A DNA stretch of 64,000 bases from Paracoccus gahaiensis (GTDB lineage Bacteria > Pseudomonadota > Alphaproteobacteria > Rhodobacterales > Rhodobacteraceae), in the NCBI RefSeq assembly GCF_005048225.1, contig NZ_SUNI01000005.1:178584-242583 (forward strand), written 5' to 3'. How positions within the stretch are numbered: the first letter of the stretch is position 1; each line of letters opens with the position of its first letter. This document shows positions 8,285 through 16,714 of the stretch, one piece after another. The notes under the pieces were generated by a model. It was given only the letters and a program-made list of their open reading frames with translations. It was not told where the DNA came from and searched no databases. A program made the translations under genes and the position numbers.

Positions 8285-9079
8285 TCAGGCCGCGCCGTCT
8301 GGATACCAGTCGGCGATGACCACCTGCGCGCCCGAGCCGCCCTCCTCCACCAGCCGGGCGAAGGCCTCCAGATCGCTGTCCCTGTGATGATAGGGATAGA
8401 CCACTCCGGGGGCGAAGGCCGTGACCGCCCCGGCGGCCTGCTCGACCGTCATCGTATAGGGCAGGTTCATCGGCAGGAAGGCCACGTCGATCTCGGTCAA
8501 GGCACGCAGTTCGGGCGTGTCCTCGGTATCGCCGGCGATCAGGAAGCGCTGGCCGCCGATGGTCAGAAGATAGCCATTGTCGCGACCCTGCGGGTGATAC
8601 TCGGCCCGCTCGGGGGTGATGTTGTAGGCGGGCACGGCCTCGATCGTCAGGCCCAGCACCTCGCCGGCATCGCCATTGGCCATGGTCGTCGTCCGCTCGG
8701 CCATGGCGGCCGGCAGCATCGCGACCACGGCGGGGTTGGCGATGATCCGCACCTCGGGCAGGGCGTCCAGCGTCGGCTGGTCGTAATGATCGCCATGCTC
8801 GTGGGTGATCAGGATCAGGTCGGGCGCGGGCAGGTCGGCATAGGCCTCGGCGCCGCCGACCGGGTCGACATAGATGACCCCGGCAGGCGTCTCCAGGACC
8901 ATCGAGGCATGGTCGACGGGATGGATCACGACCTCGCCGCCCTCGACCGGATGACTGAAGGGGCCGGGCAGGGGTGCAGCCCCCTGCGCGCGGGCGGGGT
9001 TCGAGGCGATCACGGGGATGACGGCGCTGCCGATCAGGGCGGCGGCCAGTTGCAGTCCGGTCCGGCGGGTCAGGCGCAT
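8285..9079 (-). CDS. Exported MBL-fold metallo-hydrolase (UlaG-like)
   Basis: A 264-aa protein with a probable Tat signal (LTRRTGLQLAAAL... ending at ARAQG, cleavage near residue 32), followed by a metallo-beta-lactamase fold of the L-ascorbate-6-phosphate lactonase-like subgroup. Metal motif HEHGDH is at residues 93-98, with later acidic and His ligands in FLIAGDTEDT and YPYHHRDSD. The substrate is unknown; export points to a periplasmic role. It is divergent from the saccharopine dehydrogenase gene over 133 bp in which no confident promoter is seen. Confidence 0.85.
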   Translation of the reverse strand: MRLTRRTGLQLAAALIGSAVIPVIASNPARAQGAAPLPGPFSHPVEGGEVVIHPVDHASMVLETPAGVIYVDPVGGAEAYADLPAPDLILITHEHGDHYDQPTLDALPEVRIIANPAVVAMLPAAMAERTTTMANGDAGEVLGLTIEAVPAYNITPERAEYHPQGRDNGYLLTIGGQRFLIAGDTEDTPELRALTEIDVAFLPMNLPYTMTVEQAAGAVTAFAPGVVYPYHHRDSDLEAFARLVEEGGSGAQVVIADWYPDGAA

Positions 9080-9212
9080 GATGTCTCCTTAGGATGGATC
9101 AGGGCTCGGGGCAAAACACCCGGCAGGGGCGGGGGTTCCCTTCCTTGCGAGCCGCCGTCACCTGACCTACACATTCGGGCGAACGCAACCGCAGGGGCAA
9201 GGGGCACCGGGG

Positions 9213-10274
9213 ATGACACATCTGTGGGTCAGGGCGGAAAGCCGCCCGAACGAGGATCGCACCGGCATCACCCCGGACGGCGTGGCGCAGCTGATCGCGG
9301 AGGGCATGACGATCACGGTCGAGGACAGCCCCCGTCGCATCCTCCCGACGACGGACTATGCCCGGGCCGGGGCGGCCATCGCCCCCGAGGGCAGCTGGCC
9401 CGAAGCGCCCGCCAATGCCATCGTCTTCGGCCTGAAGGAACTGCCCGAGGACGGCACGCCGCTGCGCCACCGCCACATCATGTTCGGCCATGCCTACAAG
9501 GACCAGCCGGCGGGCCGCGTCCTGCTGGACCGGTTCCGGGCCGGGGGCGGGATGCTGTGGGATCTGGAATACCTGACCGACGCGGACGGGCGGCGGCTGG
9601 CGGCCTTCGGCTATTGGGCGGGCTATGCGGGGGCGGCGGTCTCGCTGCTGGCCTGGGCGGCACAGCAGGGCGGCGGCATCTGCGGGCCGGTCGCGGCCTG
9701 GTCCGACCAGGAGGCCCTGCTGTCCGATCTGCGCGCCCGCATGGACGCCACCGGCCGCCCGCGCCCGCGCGCCATCGTGATCGGCGCCAAGGGCCGGGTC
9801 GGCCGGGGCGCCTCGGATCTGCTGGGGGCGACCGGCGTTCCGGTCACGGCCTGGGACATGGCCGAGACCGCGCATGGCGGCCCCTTCCGCGAGGTGCTGA
9901 TGCACGACATCTTCATCAACGCGATCCTGGCCCGGCCCGGCGCGCCGGTCTTCGTCCCCGCCAGCGCCGTGGCGCCGGGCCGCGCGCTGACGGTGATCGG
10001 CGACGTGGCCTGCGATCCGGACAGCGATTTCTCTCCGATCAAGGTCTATGACCGTGCGACCAGTTGGCACGCCCCGGTGCGGCGTGTGGCCGAGACGCCG
10101 CCGCTGGACGTGATGGCGATCGACAACCTGCCCTCGCTGCTGCCGCGCGAAAGTTCGGTGGATTATGCCGCGCAATTGCTGCCTGTGCTGATCCAACTGG
10201 CCGATCCGCAGGCCGGACCCTGGGGCCGCGCGGCGGCGCTTTTCCGCGATCATGCCGGCCGCGCGGGGGTGTGA
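9213..10274 (+). CDS. Saccharopine dehydrogenase (NAD+, L-lysine-forming), LYS1-like
   Basis: A 353-aa enzyme of the alanine dehydrogenase/PNT-fold group that includes LYS1 and interconverts saccharopine with lysine and 2-oxoglutarate. Matching segments are the N-terminal RAESRPNEDRTGITPDG, FGHAYKDQ, the nucleotide-binding VIGAKGRVGRGA (about residue 187 on), and DHDIF-like substrate residues in MHDIFINAI. Length fits the family (about 350-370). Its physiological direction here, lysine degradation or synthesis, is not shown, and no partner gene is adjacent. The ribosome site before ATG 9213 is weak (CCGGGG). Confidence 0.88.
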   Translation: MTHLWVRAESRPNEDRTGITPDGVAQLIAEGMTITVEDSPRRILPTTDYARAGAAIAPEGSWPEAPANAIVFGLKELPEDGTPLRHRHIMFGHAYKDQPAGRVLLDRFRAGGGMLWDLEYLTDADGRRLAAFGYWAGYAGAAVSLLAWAAQQGGGICGPVAAWSDQEALLSDLRARMDATGRPRPRAIVIGAKGRVGRGASDLLGATGVPVTAWDMAETAHGGPFREVLMHDIFINAILARPGAPVFVPASAVAPGRALTVIGDVACDPDSDFSPIKVYDRATSWHAPVRRVAETPPLDVMAIDNLPSLLPRESSVDYAAQLLPVLIQLADPQAGPWGRAAALFRDHAGRAGV

Positions 10275-10362
10275 TCCCTGACAGGATCGTGACCCCGGGG
10301 CCCGGAACATGCCGCAAGGCGGGGCATTCGGTCGGTCCAACCGATCTGTCTGAGGAGACCAG

Positions 10363-11568
10363 ATGATGCGCCGCACCCGCCGCACGACGACAAGCCTGAC
10401 CGCCCTTGCCGCCACCGGATTTCTGGCCGGGGCGGCCGTCGCACAGGATTTCAACGCCACCGAACCCAACGGGGCCGCTTACGACCAGACCCCCGCCTTC
10501 GAGGGCCAGACCCGCGCGCCCGAGCTGGAGGGCGACGTGGCCCTGCAGCAGACCGTGCTGGCCGAGGGGCTGGAGCACCCTTGGGGACTGGTCGAGATGC
10601 CCGACGGCAACTGGCTGGTGACCGAGCGTCCGGGCCGGATGCGCATGGTCTCGCCCGAGGGCGAGTTGTCCGAGCCGATCACCGGCCTGCCCGAGGTCGA
10701 TGCCCGCGATCAGGGCGGGTTGCACGATGTCTCGATCGCCGAGGATTTCGCCGACACCCGCCGGGTCTGGTGGACCTATGCCGAGCCGCGCGGCGACGGC
10801 GAGAACGCGACCGCCGTCGCGACCGGCATCCTGTCCGAGGACGGCACCGCGCTGGAGGAGGTCGAGCGCATCTGGCAGCAGCAGCCGGCCTGGGCCTCGA
10901 CCAAGCATTTCGGTGCGCGCATCGTGCATGACGGCGAGGGCAACATCTTCGTCGGTCTGGGCGAGCGGTCAGACCCCGAGCCCCGCGTCTATGCCCAGGA
11001 TCCGCAGGCGACGCTCGGCAAGATCATCCGCATCGATGCCGAGGATGGCAGCCCCGCCGGCGCCGACATCGAGGGCGCCCTGCCCGAGATCTGGTCGATG
11101 GGCCATCGCAACATCCAGGGCGCGGCCATGGGCCCGGACGGCCAGCTGTGGATGAACGAGCACGGCCCCCAAGGCGGTGACGAGCTGAACGCGATCGAGG
11201 CGGGCGTGAACTACGGCTGGCCCGAAGTGACCTACGGCGTCGATTACAGCGGTGCCGAGATGGGCGTGACCGAGATGGAAGGGACCGAGCAGCCCGTCTA
11301 TTACTGGGATCCCTCGCCCGCGATCAGCGGCATGGCCTTCTACGAGGGCGACATGTTCGCCGACTGGCAGGGCGACGCCCTGATCGGCGGGCTGCGCTCG
11401 GGCGACATCATCCGCCTGGACATCGAGGATGGCATGGTGACCGGCGAGGCCCGCCACGCCACCGGCATCGGCCGCGTCCGCGAGGTCGAGGTGGCCAGCG
11501 ACGGTGCGCTGATGGTCATCATCGACGAGGAAGACGGCCAGCTGATCCGCATCACCCCCGAGGGCTGA
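10363..11568 (+). CDS. Secreted PQQ-dependent sugar dehydrogenase (Asd/soluble GDH-like)
   Basis: A 401-aa protein with an N-terminal signal (Arg-rich start, hydrophobic TALAATGFLAGAAVA, cleavage after about residue 27) and a beta-propeller of the soluble aldose/glucose dehydrogenase family. Recognisable blocks are LEHPWGLVEMPDGNWLVTER, GGLHDVSIAEDF, NIFVGLGER and WMNEHGPQGGDELN. Enzymes of this family oxidise aldose sugars in the periplasm using PQQ, although many homologues are untested. The ATG at 10363 follows GAGGAGACC. A good terminator lies just downstream, and the gene appears monocistronic. Confidence 0.88.
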   Translation: MMRRTRRTTTSLTALAATGFLAGAAVAQDFNATEPNGAAYDQTPAFEGQTRAPELEGDVALQQTVLAEGLEHPWGLVEMPDGNWLVTERPGRMRMVSPEGELSEPITGLPEVDARDQGGLHDVSIAEDFADTRRVWWTYAEPRGDGENATAVATGILSEDGTALEEVERIWQQQPAWASTKHFGARIVHDGEGNIFVGLGERSDPEPRVYAQDPQATLGKIIRIDAEDGSPAGADIEGALPEIWSMGHRNIQGAAMGPDGQLWMNEHGPQGGDELNAIEAGVNYGWPEVTYGVDYSGAEMGVTEMEGTEQPVYYWDPSPAISGMAFYEGDMFADWQGDALIGGLRSGDIIRLDIEDGMVTGEARHATGIGRVREVEVASDGALMVIIDEEDGQLIRITPEG

Positions 11569-11591
11569 CCTCAGGTCCACCGGCAAAGGAC

Positions 11592-11620
11592 AGGGGCGGC
11601 CCTCAGCGGTCGCCCTTTCT
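11592..11620 (+). terminator. Intrinsic terminator after the sugar dehydrogenase gene
   Basis: An 8-10 bp stem (GGGCGGCC / GGTCGCCC with one G-T pair, extendable by A-T and G-T at the base) with a 6-nt loop, followed by TTTCT. It lies 24 bp after the stop codon. Confidence 0.7.
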
Positions 11621-11759
11621 GCTGTCCGGCGGGTGCCGCGTCAGACCCTCTTCGAGGAATCGGTTGCCCAGCATCCGGATTGGCGTGCGCGATGCGCTCT
11701 GCATGGCCGAGGGCGCGTGAAACACGCCCGGCGCGACGGGCCGCAGCAGCGCAGTCCCG

Positions 11760-12665
11760 TCACCGCCCCATGATCGCCCGGTGCTGCTCGAGCAGCAAGG
11801 TCACGAAGGCCGGGACGCGGGAGGGGCGGTATCGCCCCGGCGGATAGACCAGATAGACGCCGCCTTCCGGCAACACCCATGATGGGGCAAGGTGGATCAG
11901 CCGCTTCGCCGCGACATGCCCGGCCACCACGAAGTCGGGAAGCACGCAGACCCCGGCTCCTGACAAGGCCGCGCGCAATGCGGCCTGTGTCGTATCCACG
12001 CTCAGCACCGGCGTCAGGGTGACAGTCGTTTCCTGCCCGCCCTGCGTGAAGGTCCATCGCGATGGCTGGGGCAGCGCCATGTTCGCGATAAAGGGCAGTC
12101 GGGCAAGGTCGTCTGGCTGCCCCACCTCGCCCAGTCCCTTGCCAACGGACGGATGACACACGGCGATCTGCTGGAAGCGGCCGATCCGCTGCGCGGTGTT
12201 GGGGCTGTCCTCCAGCCAACCGAGACGGATGGAAAGGTCCAACTCACCCCGCGACAGATCGAAGACCTGATCGTCGGATCGCAGCCTTGCGGCACAGTCT
12301 GGGTAGCGTTTCAGAAAGGCCGACAGGGCAGGCACCACCACCGCCGTGCCATAGTCGTGCGGGGCCGTCAGCGTCAGGGTTCCCCTCGGTTCGGCGCTCG
12401 TCTCTGCCGCAGCCTCGTAAACCTCGTCCAACTCGCCCAGCAGGGACTTGGCGCGCGCATAGAGACGCCGTCCCGCCTCGGTCGGCTCCACGCGCCGGGT
12501 CGTGCGGATCAAAAGGGTCGTGCCGATCGTCGCCTCCAGTCGCGCGACCTGTCGGCTGACCAGCGTCTTGGCGACCTTCAGCGAGGCAGCGGCGGATGTG
12601 AAGCCGCCCTGCTCCACCACTTCGACGAAGAAGCGCAACGGGTTCAGGTTCAGCCTGTCGGTCAT
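11760..12665 (-). CDS. LysR-family transcriptional regulator
   Basis: A 301-aa LysR regulator. The N-terminal winged helix-turn-helix (about residues 1-60) reads LNPLRFFVEVVEQGGFTSAAASLKVAKTLVSRQVARLE, followed by a substrate-binding domain. The ATG at 12665 matches the usual LysR N-terminus; the open frame extends 42 codons further up but that part is not conserved-looking. It is divergent from a DsbA-family gene across 106 bp containing a small dyad (12700-12711), the usual arrangement for a regulator controlling its neighbour. Confidence 0.9.
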   Translation of the reverse strand: MTDRLNLNPLRFFVEVVEQGGFTSAAASLKVAKTLVSRQVARLEATIGTTLLIRTTRRVEPTEAGRRLYARAKSLLGELDEVYEAAAETSAEPRGTLTLTAPHDYGTAVVVPALSAFLKRYPDCAARLRSDDQVFDLSRGELDLSIRLGWLEDSPNTAQRIGRFQQIAVCHPSVGKGLGEVGQPDDLARLPFIANMALPQPSRWTFTQGGQETTVTLTPVLSVDTTQAALRAALSGAGVCVLPDFVVAGHVAAKRLIHLAPSWVLPEGGVYLVYPPGRYRPSRVPAFVTLLLEQHRAIMGR

Positions 12666-12699
12666 GGGATTGTCCACCGGAATGCAACGATTGGGCATA

Positions 12700-12711
12700 A
12701 TTGCAGGCAAT
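12700..12711. promoter_or_regulatory. Candidate LysR-type operator
   Basis: The dyad ATTGC-AG-GCAAT fits the T-N11-A type of site bound by LysR proteins. It is 35 bp from the LysR start and 61 bp from the DsbA-family start. A 9-base direct repeat, TCCACCGGA, flanks it at about 12673 and 12738. Purely a pattern-based call. Confidence 0.4.
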
Positions 12712-12771
12712 ACCCGCCCCGTTCGGGAACGGCTATATCCACCGGACCATACACTCCATGAAAGTCCCGCC

Positions 12772-13431
12772 ATGACCGCCCTGACACTCACCTATTTCTA
12801 CGACCCGCTTTGCGGCTGGTGCTATGCCAGCGCCCCGGCGCTGGCCGAGGTGGCCCAGAGGGACGACGTCGATCTGCGCATGATGCCCTCGGGCCTCTTT
12901 GCGGACGCCAATGCGCGCCCCGTCGCCTCCATGGCGCAGCACGCCTGGACGAACGACATGCGCATCGCGCAGATGACGGGCCAAGAGTTCACGACCGTCT
13001 ATCGCGACCGGGTGTTGAGGAAGCCGGACGGCCGTTTCGATTCGGGGCACGCCACCCGCGCCATCGTTCTTGCCGGAAATGGCGACGCCCGTGTCGAGGC
13101 GGCGCTGCTTCACCGTCTGCAGATCGCCCGCTATGTCGAGGGGCGTGACACCAGCACCCTGTCCGAGGTCTTGGCCATCACGCGCGACGCCCTGACCGCG
13201 CTTGGCCGATCCTCCACCGGAATTGACCCGTTACACCAAGGCGATGCCGAACTGCACCGGCGGGCGGAGGACCGCGTGGCCGCGTCGGAGTGCGAAATGG
13301 CCGCGCTTGGGATCAGCGGCGTGCCCCAGATGGTGGCGACGCAAGGTGACACGCGGCATCTCATCCCAAGTGCCGCGCTTTACGGCGGGGCATCGGCGAT
13401 AGGGCAGGCTCTGGCGGAACTGGCAGGCTGA
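12772..13431 (+). CDS. DsbA-family (FrnE-like) thiol oxidoreductase
   Basis: A 219-aa thioredoxin-fold protein of the DsbA/FrnE group. The redox motif CGWC (Cys14, Cys17) follows the first beta strand (LTYFYDPLCGWCYASAPAL), and the cis-Pro loop is SGVPQMV near residue 190. No signal peptide is present, so it acts in the cytoplasm, unlike classical DsbA. The start at 12772 is chosen because the fold begins at once; the open frame continues far upstream through the LysR promoter region. Probably controlled by the divergent LysR regulator. Confidence 0.85.
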   Translation: MTALTLTYFYDPLCGWCYASAPALAEVAQRDDVDLRMMPSGLFADANARPVASMAQHAWTNDMRIAQMTGQEFTTVYRDRVLRKPDGRFDSGHATRAIVLAGNGDARVEAALLHRLQIARYVEGRDTSTLSEVLAITRDALTALGRSSTGIDPLHQGDAELHRRAEDRVAASECEMAALGISGVPQMVATQGDTRHLIPSAALYGGASAIGQALAELAG

Positions 13432-13671
13432 ACCGGTACACGATGTGGTGTCGCAAGATCGACGGACAGTGTCTGCCCGGCATCTGCGGCAATGAGGTCG
13501 TCGATGCTGTCATCCTCGCGAGGCTCGCCCTTGACGGCCGTCCCCGTGGCAGCGGCAGAGGGGGCCACCGTCTCGGTCCGCGCCCCCCACGCGGCACGAT
13601 GGCACGACCGTCTTGCGCCGGCGCCTTGCCGGCATCGTCACGCGGGGCAGGTCGGGGCCCGTGGCTGCGGG

Positions 13672-14334
13672 TTAGTTCAGGGAGGCCTCGACCAGCGCGG
13701 ACAGTCCGAGGAACACGATGACGACGAAGGCGGTCAGGGTGGCCGCGGCCCGTCCCACCGCTTGGACGATACCGATGCGGGCCTCACGCTTCACCCAGAC
13801 CGCCAATGCACCGACATACCACCCGATGGCCCCCAAGGTCAGGGTGAGGGCGGCGACGCCGGACATCGGCCGTTGCGCCGCGATCAGGGCGAGGTCGACG
13901 ACAAGGATGAAGGGTGTGGCGAGATAGCAATGGCTGTAGAAGGGTGGCCGCAGCGTCTCGCGCGTCACCGCCGCGCCCTTCCTGCGCAGGTCCAGCACCG
14001 CACAGAAGAGGGGAAGCAGGCCGAAGACGCCAGCCCGGAAGATCAGCAGGTCGCGATCGTCCTCGAACAGCCAGGACATGGCTCTCGCGAGTTCCTCCGA
14101 CGGAGGGATTTCGATGAGGTGCAGAAGGGCCAATGTCAGAATGAGAAGGATTGGGGGGCTGAGCGCCTCGGCAAAGCGGTGCTCGGACTTGTCGGTGAGT
14201 TCGGAGGCGCCATACCGCATCATCCGGATGGGATGCCGAACGCATTTCCAAAGCGTCAGAGGAAAGAACAGGACCCACGAGGCGATCTCGTAGAGCAATT
14301 CCTCGATCGAACGGACGAGCGCCATCAGGTCCAT
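13672..14334 (-). CDS. Hypothetical polytopic membrane protein
   Basis: A 220-aa protein that I cannot place in a named family. The ATG at 14334 gives MDLMALVRSIEELLYEIASW, then a cytoplasmic patch (TLWKCVRHPIRMMRYGASE), and about five hydrophobic helices (near residues 62-80, 95-115, 130-152, 160-178 and 196-218). The overall look is of YIP1/DUF-type membrane proteins. It is flanked by 240 bp of apparently non-coding DNA on the left and about 357 bp on the right, with slightly less biased codon use than the housekeeping genes nearby. Confidence 0.65.
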   Translation of the reverse strand: MDLMALVRSIEELLYEIASWVLFFPLTLWKCVRHPIRMMRYGASELTDKSEHRFAEALSPPILLILTLALLHLIEIPPSEELARAMSWLFEDDRDLLIFRAGVFGLLPLFCAVLDLRRKGAAVTRETLRPPFYSHCYLATPFILVVDLALIAAQRPMSGVAALTLTLGAIGWYVGALAVWVKREARIGIVQAVGRAAATLTAFVVIVFLGLSALVEASLN

Positions 14335-14691
14335 GCAAGTTCCTCTCCCGACATGCCCAAGTATGCGCCGTCTACTCTCCTTGGCCAATTGCCGGCGTCG
14401 CGCGCCACAACGCCGATCATCGCGAGATCGCCGACCGATCCGGCGGGTTCGAGCACAGGGGAGGCGTGACGGCAGGCCGCTGTGGCGCCGGTCGGCCCGC
14501 GATTCGTCAGGCCTTCCGATGCCCGGCCAGGAAGGACTGGAACCGGCCCGCTGCGCGGGCAGCATCCGAAGCAGGGACGACCGTCAGGTTCGGGGTCTTC
14601 AGGCCATGCGCCGCGCAGCCCTTGAAGACCGGACATCCGGGCTGGACAGACCCACCCCAAATCCGAGCCACCAGAGGCCGGGACGGCACAG
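14335..14691. other. Gene-free stretch with a possible gene relic
   Basis: No intact gene is seen over these 357 bases. On the minus strand, 14511-14650 reads as a coherent protein end (about 45 codons, including GCPVFKGCAAHGLKTP and ASDAARAAGRFQSFL, then a stop), but there is no credible start and the upstream sequence runs into mutL. It may be the 3' relic of a lost gene. The protein family is not recognised. Confidence 0.3.
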
Positions 14692-16551
14692 CTAGCGCCC
14701 GAACAGCCGCTCGATATCGGACAGGGGCAGCTTGACCCAGGTCGGGCGGCCGTGGTTGCACTGACCCGAGCGCGGCGTCCGCTCCATCTCGCGCAAGAGC
14801 GCGTTCATCTCCTCGGCGCTCATGCGGCGGCCCGAGCGGACCGAGCCGTGGCAGGCCATCGAGGACAGCACCGCGTCGATGCGCGCCTGCAGCCGGTCCG
14901 AGGTGCCCTGATCGGCCAGATCGTCCAGGATGTCGCGGATCAATGCCCGGCCATCCAGCCGCGCCAGCATCGCGGGCACTTCCCGCAGGGCGATGGCGCC
15001 GGGGCCGAAGGGCTCGATCACCAGCCCGAGGGCGGCCAGATCACCGGCAATGGCCAGCAGGCGGTCGGCCTCGGCCGGGGACAGCTCGACGATCTCGGGG
15101 ATCAGCAGGGCCTGGGCGGGGATGCCGCTGTCCTGCGCCTGCGCCTTCAGCCGCTCATAGACCAGACGTTCATGCGCGGCGTGCTGGTCGACGATCACCA
15201 GCCCGTCGGCGGTCTGGGCGATGATGTAATTCTCGTGGATCTGCGCGCGGGCGGCGCCCAGGGGGGCATCCGGGCTGGCGGGGGCGTCGTCGAGGACCGG
15301 CTCGAACCGGGCCGAGGGCGTCTCGGCAAAGCCCGGCGCGGCAAGGCTCGGCCCGGAAAAGTTTGGAGCGGGCATCTGCATGTCCAGCCCTGCGCGGATG
15401 GCCGCGCCCGAGGGGCGGTCGGACTGCCAGGCGGGCGGGTGCCTTTGCGGAGCCGCGCCGGCCGCAGGCTGGGGTTCGACCTGCAGCGCCGCCAGCGTCG
15501 CGGTGCCGCCGGTGGATGCGGCGCGGTGCCCCGCCCCGGCCATCGCATGGCGCAGCGCACCGACCAGCAGCCCGCGCGCCGTCTGCGGGTCGCGGAACCG
15601 CACCTCGGCCTTGGCGGGGTGGACATTGACGTCGACCAGCTGCGGATCGCAGTCCAGATACAGCACCGCCGCCGGATGCCGCCCCGGCGCCAGCACGTCC
15701 ATATAGCCCGCCCGCAGCGCCCCGGTCAGCATCTTGTCGCGGACCGGGCGGCCGTTGACGTAGAGGTGCTGCGCCACCGCGGCACCGCGCGAATAGGTGG
15801 GCAGCGCCGCAAAGCCGCTCAGCGCGATCCCGTCGCGTTCGGCGTCCATCGGCAGGGCGTTGTCGATGAACTCGACGCCCATCAGCCGGGTCACGCGGGT
15901 GGTGAGGGCGCCGAACAGCTCTCCCTGCTCGGCATCGGCGCGGAAGATCTCGCGCCCGTCGGCACTCAGCGAGAAGCCGACATAGGGCTCGACCATGGCC
16001 AGGCGGCGGACGACCTCGGCCACGGCCTGCGTCTCGGCCCGCTCGGTGCGCAGGAATTTCAGCCGTGCGGGGGTGGCGAAGAACAGGTCGCGCAGCTCGA
16101 CCACGGTGCCGGGATTGGCCGCCGCCGGGCGGGGCGGCGTCAGGCGGCCCCCGGTGACGGCGACGACCGCGCCCTCGGCCCCTGCCGCGCGCGAGGTGAT
16201 GGTCAGCCGCCCCACCGCGCCGAGCGAGGGCAGCGCCTCGCCCCTAAAGCCGAAGCTGGTGATGGCCAGAAGGTCGGTCCCGTCGATCTTGCTGGTCGCA
16301 TGGCGCGACAGGGCCTGGGGCAGGTCTTCGGGCGTCATGCCGCAGCCGTCGTCGGTGACCCGGATCAGCCGCTTGCCGCCCTCTTCGATGGCGATCTGGA
16401 TGCGGGTGGCGCCGGCATCCAGCGCGTTTTCCACCAGCTCCTTGACCGCCGAGGCCGGACGCTCGACCACCTCGCCCGCCGCGATGCGGTTGGCGGTGGC
16501 CTCGTCCAGCTGACGGATCACGGGGCGCATCTGGGGGGGGGGAGTGTCCAT
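14692..16551 (-). CDS. mutL: DNA mismatch repair endonuclease MutL
   Basis: A 619-aa MutL. The GHKL ATPase end shows ELVENALDAGATRI, DDGCGM and SFGFRGEALPS; the C-terminal dimerisation domain carries the endonuclease motif DQHAAHERLVYE (residues 455-466), ACHGSVR (about 566) and CNHGRP (about 598), so this is a nicking MutL as in bacteria without MutH. The ATG at 16551 gives MDTPPPQM, where the prolines are encoded by ten consecutive C; an in-frame ATG at 16530 just after the tract is the alternative start but has no ribosome site. Confidence 0.95.
   Translation of the reverse strand: MDTPPPQMRPVIRQLDEATANRIAAGEVVERPASAVKELVENALDAGATRIQIAIEEGGKRLIRVTDDGCGMTPEDLPQALSRHATSKIDGTDLLAITSFGFRGEALPSLGAVGRLTITSRAAGAEGAVVAVTGGRLTPPRPAAANPGTVVELRDLFFATPARLKFLRTERAETQAVAEVVRRLAMVEPYVGFSLSADGREIFRADAEQGELFGALTTRVTRLMGVEFIDNALPMDAERDGIALSGFAALPTYSRGAAVAQHLYVNGRPVRDKMLTGALRAGYMDVLAPGRHPAAVLYLDCDPQLVDVNVHPAKAEVRFRDPQTARGLLVGALRHAMAGAGHRAASTGGTATLAALQVEPQPAAGAAPQRHPPAWQSDRPSGAAIRAGLDMQMPAPNFSGPSLAAPGFAETPSARFEPVLDDAPASPDAPLGAARAQIHENYIIAQTADGLVIVDQHAAHERLVYERLKAQAQDSGIPAQALLIPEIVELSPAEADRLLAIAGDLAALGLVIEPFGPGAIALREVPAMLARLDGRALIRDILDDLADQGTSDRLQARIDAVLSSMACHGSVRSGRRMSAEEMNALLREMERTPRSGQCNHGRPTWVKLPLSDIERLFGR
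16533..16542. repeat. Homopolymer C10 (coding strand) at the start of mutL
   Basis: Ten uninterrupted G on the plus strand are codons 4-7 of mutL when ATG 16551 is used. A change of one base would shift the frame from that start. Confidence 0.9.
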
Positions 16552-16639
16552 GGCCCCAGATCTAGCATCAGTTCAATCGAGGGGCCAGAGATTCGCTGTC
16601 AGGATGCGGTCCAGACGCCCGTTCAGTGGAGGGGTGGTC

Positions 16640-16698
16640 GGGGGGCGCTGCCCCCCGTCCTTCGGACTCCCCCCGGGATATTTACGGCCAAGATGAAC
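16640..16698 (+). repeat. Dispersed GC-rich repeat, copy 3
   Basis: The unit has the same perfect dyad (GGGGGGCGCTGCCCCCC), GTCCTTCGGACTCCCCCCGG and the core GATATTTACGGCCAAGATGAA as the copy at 5346. It lies between the M16 peptidase gene end (16715) and the mutL start. Confidence 0.8.
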
Positions 16699-16714
16699 GC
16701 GGCAGGAGGCCGGT

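Noticed and set aside
7946..10051. A 701-codon plus-strand frame across TVP38, MBL and saccharopine dehydrogenase genes
   Set aside because: It is an antisense/out-of-frame artefact; each covered gene is identified on its own frame.
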